A stretch of DNA of 64,000 nucleotides from Vitrella brassicaformis (taxonomy: Eukaryota > Sar > Vitrellaceae). This document shows, in pieces, positions 61,813-64,000 of the stretch (the stretch's first letter is position 1; the number at the start of each line of letters is the position of its first letter). The notes under the pieces were generated by a model. The model searched no databases. It saw only the letters and a list, made by a program, of their open reading frames with translations, and was not told the DNA's origin. The stretch lies in contig CDMY01000436.1 of the NCBI GenBank assembly GCA_001179505.1, forward strand, positions 81,777 to 145,776, written 5' to 3'. Both the position numbers and the translations under genes were made by a program.

Positions 61813-62594
61813 ATGGGTGCCAACGCTGCTGTTGTTTCGTTTGTCTGCATTCTGCTTTGCACTGCTGCTTCAGCCGCCCGACCTCACGCACCTCCCGCTC
61901 ACGACGTGTCCGGCGGGCAGACACCCGGCTCGTCCATCGAAGCCGTGCCCAAGTAAGCCCGTGAATGAAGCGCAAACATCCATCACCCATGTTCGCCACA
62001 CTGTCTGCTTTTGCGCATGCAGTGGTGCCATCCGTTCTACCCCCCGCGGCTTGGATGCTGCGGTGGTAGGTGCCTACGAGGAGGGCGAGAAGGAGGCCGA
62101 GGCTGCTTCGGAGGGCACTGACAGTAAGGGCACAGCAGATCCATGACTGCTTGTCCATCTGCACTGCACTCATTGTTTGCAGCTGACGAAGAGCCGTCCA
62201 AGATTCTCTCTGCCATGGTGAAGCAAACGTCCTTCGAGCATCCGGATCATTGCTTGTCTGGGTATCCGTATTCGATGCTGTGTGCAGCCGCGAAGCACAT
62301 CGGTGTTCGGTGGATTCGTTCCTGCCGGCACGGACGACGGCGCCATCGAAAGCAGAATGTGAGTGAGCACACAGACGTGTGCTATACCTTTCGCGCTTGT
62401 CTGTCTGTCTGTGTCTGTCTGCATGGGTAACATGTTTTATCAGCGCTGCAGCTGCGCCTGCTGTTGAGGCAGTTGAGGAGGAGCTCGAGCCAGAGGAGGA
62501 GGAAGGAGGCGTTGTCAACGGGCTGGACATTGAGGACCCATCGCGGATGTCGTCGAGGCCTCCGAGCCACCGTTCGGATGGACGCCGCAGGTGA
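61813..62594 (+). CDS. Small predicted secreted protein, 5 exons, 165 aa
   Basis: Exons 61813-61952, 62023-62123, 62183-62217, 62288-62358 and 62444-62594 total 498 nt in phase. The N-terminus MGANAAVVSFVCILLCTAAS followed by AARP is a classic signal peptide. The mature part is low in hydrophobics, with EGEKEAEAASEGTD, VFGGFVPAGTDDGAIES and a Glu run (EAVEEELEPEEEEGG). It ends in a basic, Ser-rich tail (RPPSHRSDGRRR). No Cys-rich or enzymatic domain is seen. An alternative reading keeps 62218-62287 as coding but loses the clean splice pattern. Function unknown; secreted, plastid-targeted or vesicle lumen fates are all possible. Confidence 0.7.
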
Positions 62595-63296
62595 AGGAGA
62601 AGCCAGTGACAAGCCTCAAGGACGGCGTGAGGGTGGCATGCACTGTTTCATTCCCACCCGTCAAGCCCAAGCTGCGAAAATCGACCGCGAAACGCCGACC
62701 CACGTTGACAGCAGGTACAGGAGTGGGCTGGATGTATGGCGAAGATCGGAGTGTTCTTGCTCTGTGGGTGTGTGTGTGTGTGTGTGTGGGTGTGGGTGTG
62801 GGTGTGGGTGTGTGCAGCGCTGCAGCGATTCTGATGGATACGCTAACCTGTCTCCGTGCCTGAGCAGACTTGTCCTCTCTTGCCTGAGTGAGACGACAGC
62901 AATATCAATGAGATGAATGACCAGCGAAGGTGCCGGCCAGTGCTGGGTACACACAGATCGATGAGATGTCAATCGATTCATTCACGATCATTCATTCAGA
63001 GGGATGCGTATAGATACGCGATAGATAGATGCACAGATACATACAGATCCACATCCACCAATGTTCAGCAAGCAAGTGTTTGCGTCAGGGTCCCGTCCCC
63101 TCACGCAAGTCCTTCCTTCCTTAACTATCCTCCAATCAGCCACCGACCCCACCCAGGCAGGCAGCCCAGCCAGTCCAAACAAACCCACCAACCACAATTA
63201 ACCACGCACCCTGGCCACACACCAGATCAAATGAACCCTCACACACTCACACTCACACGCGGTGCAGCTGACTGACATGCCATGTGGATCCACTCA
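62595..63296. other. Convergent intergenic region
   Basis: Contains a (GTGTGGGTGTG)n microsatellite at about 62765-62815 and GATAGATA text near 63010-63050. An alternative 3' extension of the secreted protein gene through 62595-62750 cannot be excluded, but no splice pair was convincing. Confidence 0.5.
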
Positions 63297-64000
63297 TCAG
63301 AAATGTACCGACGCGCGTCGGCTTTTGTTTTTCTCTGTCTCTTCTGCCTCGGCTGCCGCCTCCTCGATCCCACTGCCCCCCGCCACGCCCAGGCCGACCT
63401 TTTCTTGGCTGCCCGCCACGAGCCTGTCGCCCGACTTCTGCATGATGGCGTCCACCGATTGCCGCCGCACACGAGCCGCGCTGGTCTGGCCGTACTTTTG
63501 GCGTAGCGGCTTGGCCGAGGGCGTCTTGTTGTCTGTTCTGGTGTACTTCTGATGCTTGAAGCCCACCCATGAGGCGCCGTCGAGGAGGTTGTCGATCTCC
63601 TCCTCGATGGCCGCCTCGTCATAGCCGCTGTCCTTGACGCACCTGAAGAAATCTGTGAACTCATTGTGGGTGATCTAACACACACGCAAACACACACGCA
63701 CACAGAAAGCCGCAAGAGTCAAGGCGAGGGGGATGGGGTCTTCCTGCCTCCCTGCCTGCCCGCCTGCCCGTGTGTCTCTGCCTGTGTGTGTGTGTGTGTG
63801 TGTGTTTGTGTGTCACCTGAGCGTCCCCGTTGACATCCATTTCGTCGAACAGGGCATGTGCATTCAGTCGGCTCCAACTCTTGAAGAAAGCCACAGCGTC
63901 ATCTGCACAAAGACACACACACACATATCAACACACGCACCGAGACGACAGAGCCATCCATCCTTCCGTCCATGAATTCGCCGTCCCTCTCGCGTCCCCC
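63297..64000 (-). CDS. EF-hand protein, 3' part only (continues beyond window)
   Basis: Two terminal exons: 63817-63902 (AFFKSWSRLNAHALFDEMDV then NGDAQ) and 63297-63674 (ITHNEFTDFFRCVKDSGYDE), joined in phase. Together they form a canonical calcium loop D-V-N-G-D-A-Q-I-T-H-N-E with the final Glu at position 12. After it come a basic region (KHQKYTRTDNKTPSAKPLRQ) and an Ala/Glu-rich tail ending SRRASVHF. The 5' exons lie past the window edge, so length and any kinase or other domain are unknown. Confidence 0.8.

Overview
The window looks like nuclear DNA of a protist, most likely a chromerid/alveolate alga (Vitrella-like). That placement is inferred from gene architecture, not proven. Genes are GC-rich and intron-dense. 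Almost every intron is GT-AG and ends in a (TG)n-CAG tract. Genes alternate strands, with short shared promoters between divergent pairs. Gene models were built by hand: splice sites were chosen so that exon phases match and the total length is a multiple of three. Where I say a model closes, both hold from start codon to stop.

Layout. 0-8.2 kb: an F-box/leucine-rich-like protein (-), a ZNF330/NOA36 zinc protein (-) and the diphthamide enzyme DPH5 (+). 8.2-20.1 kb: a mosaic of duplicated blocks with two broken copies of one unknown gene, a 20-25-base motif repeated nine times, and two poorly resolved spliced genes. 20.1-24.2 kb: low-complexity DNA, a 300-base assembly gap, the 3' exons of an unknown gene and a decayed tandem duplication. 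24.2-29.9 kb: a TPR/EF-hand protein (-) and an EamA-type transporter (-). 30.1-31.9 kb: a 5'-truncated non-LTR retrotransposon between the divergent transporter and MSH6. 32-38.9 kb: a 35-exon MSH6 mismatch-repair gene (+). 40-48.2 kb: an ENT-like transporter (-), an unknown protein (+) and an MFS transporter with an unusually large loop (+). 48.8-51.5 kb: a conserved unknown protein (-) and a TPR protein (+), head-to-head with only 92 bases between start codons. 52-57.2 kb: an ankyrin gene with an in-frame TGA (-) and a 2-oxoglutarate dioxygenase fused to a PHD finger (+). 57.6-64 kb: a Dpy-30-motif protein (-), a reticulon-like ER protein (-), a small predicted secreted protein (+) and the 3' end of an EF-hand gene (-).

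Most genes are housekeeping functions that do not form one pathway: DNA repair, translation-factor modification, transport, ER shaping and chromatin. The most unusual material is the mosaic block array at 8.2-20.1 kb, followed by the P4H-PHD fusion, the interrupted ankyrin gene and several non-canonical or very short candidate introns.
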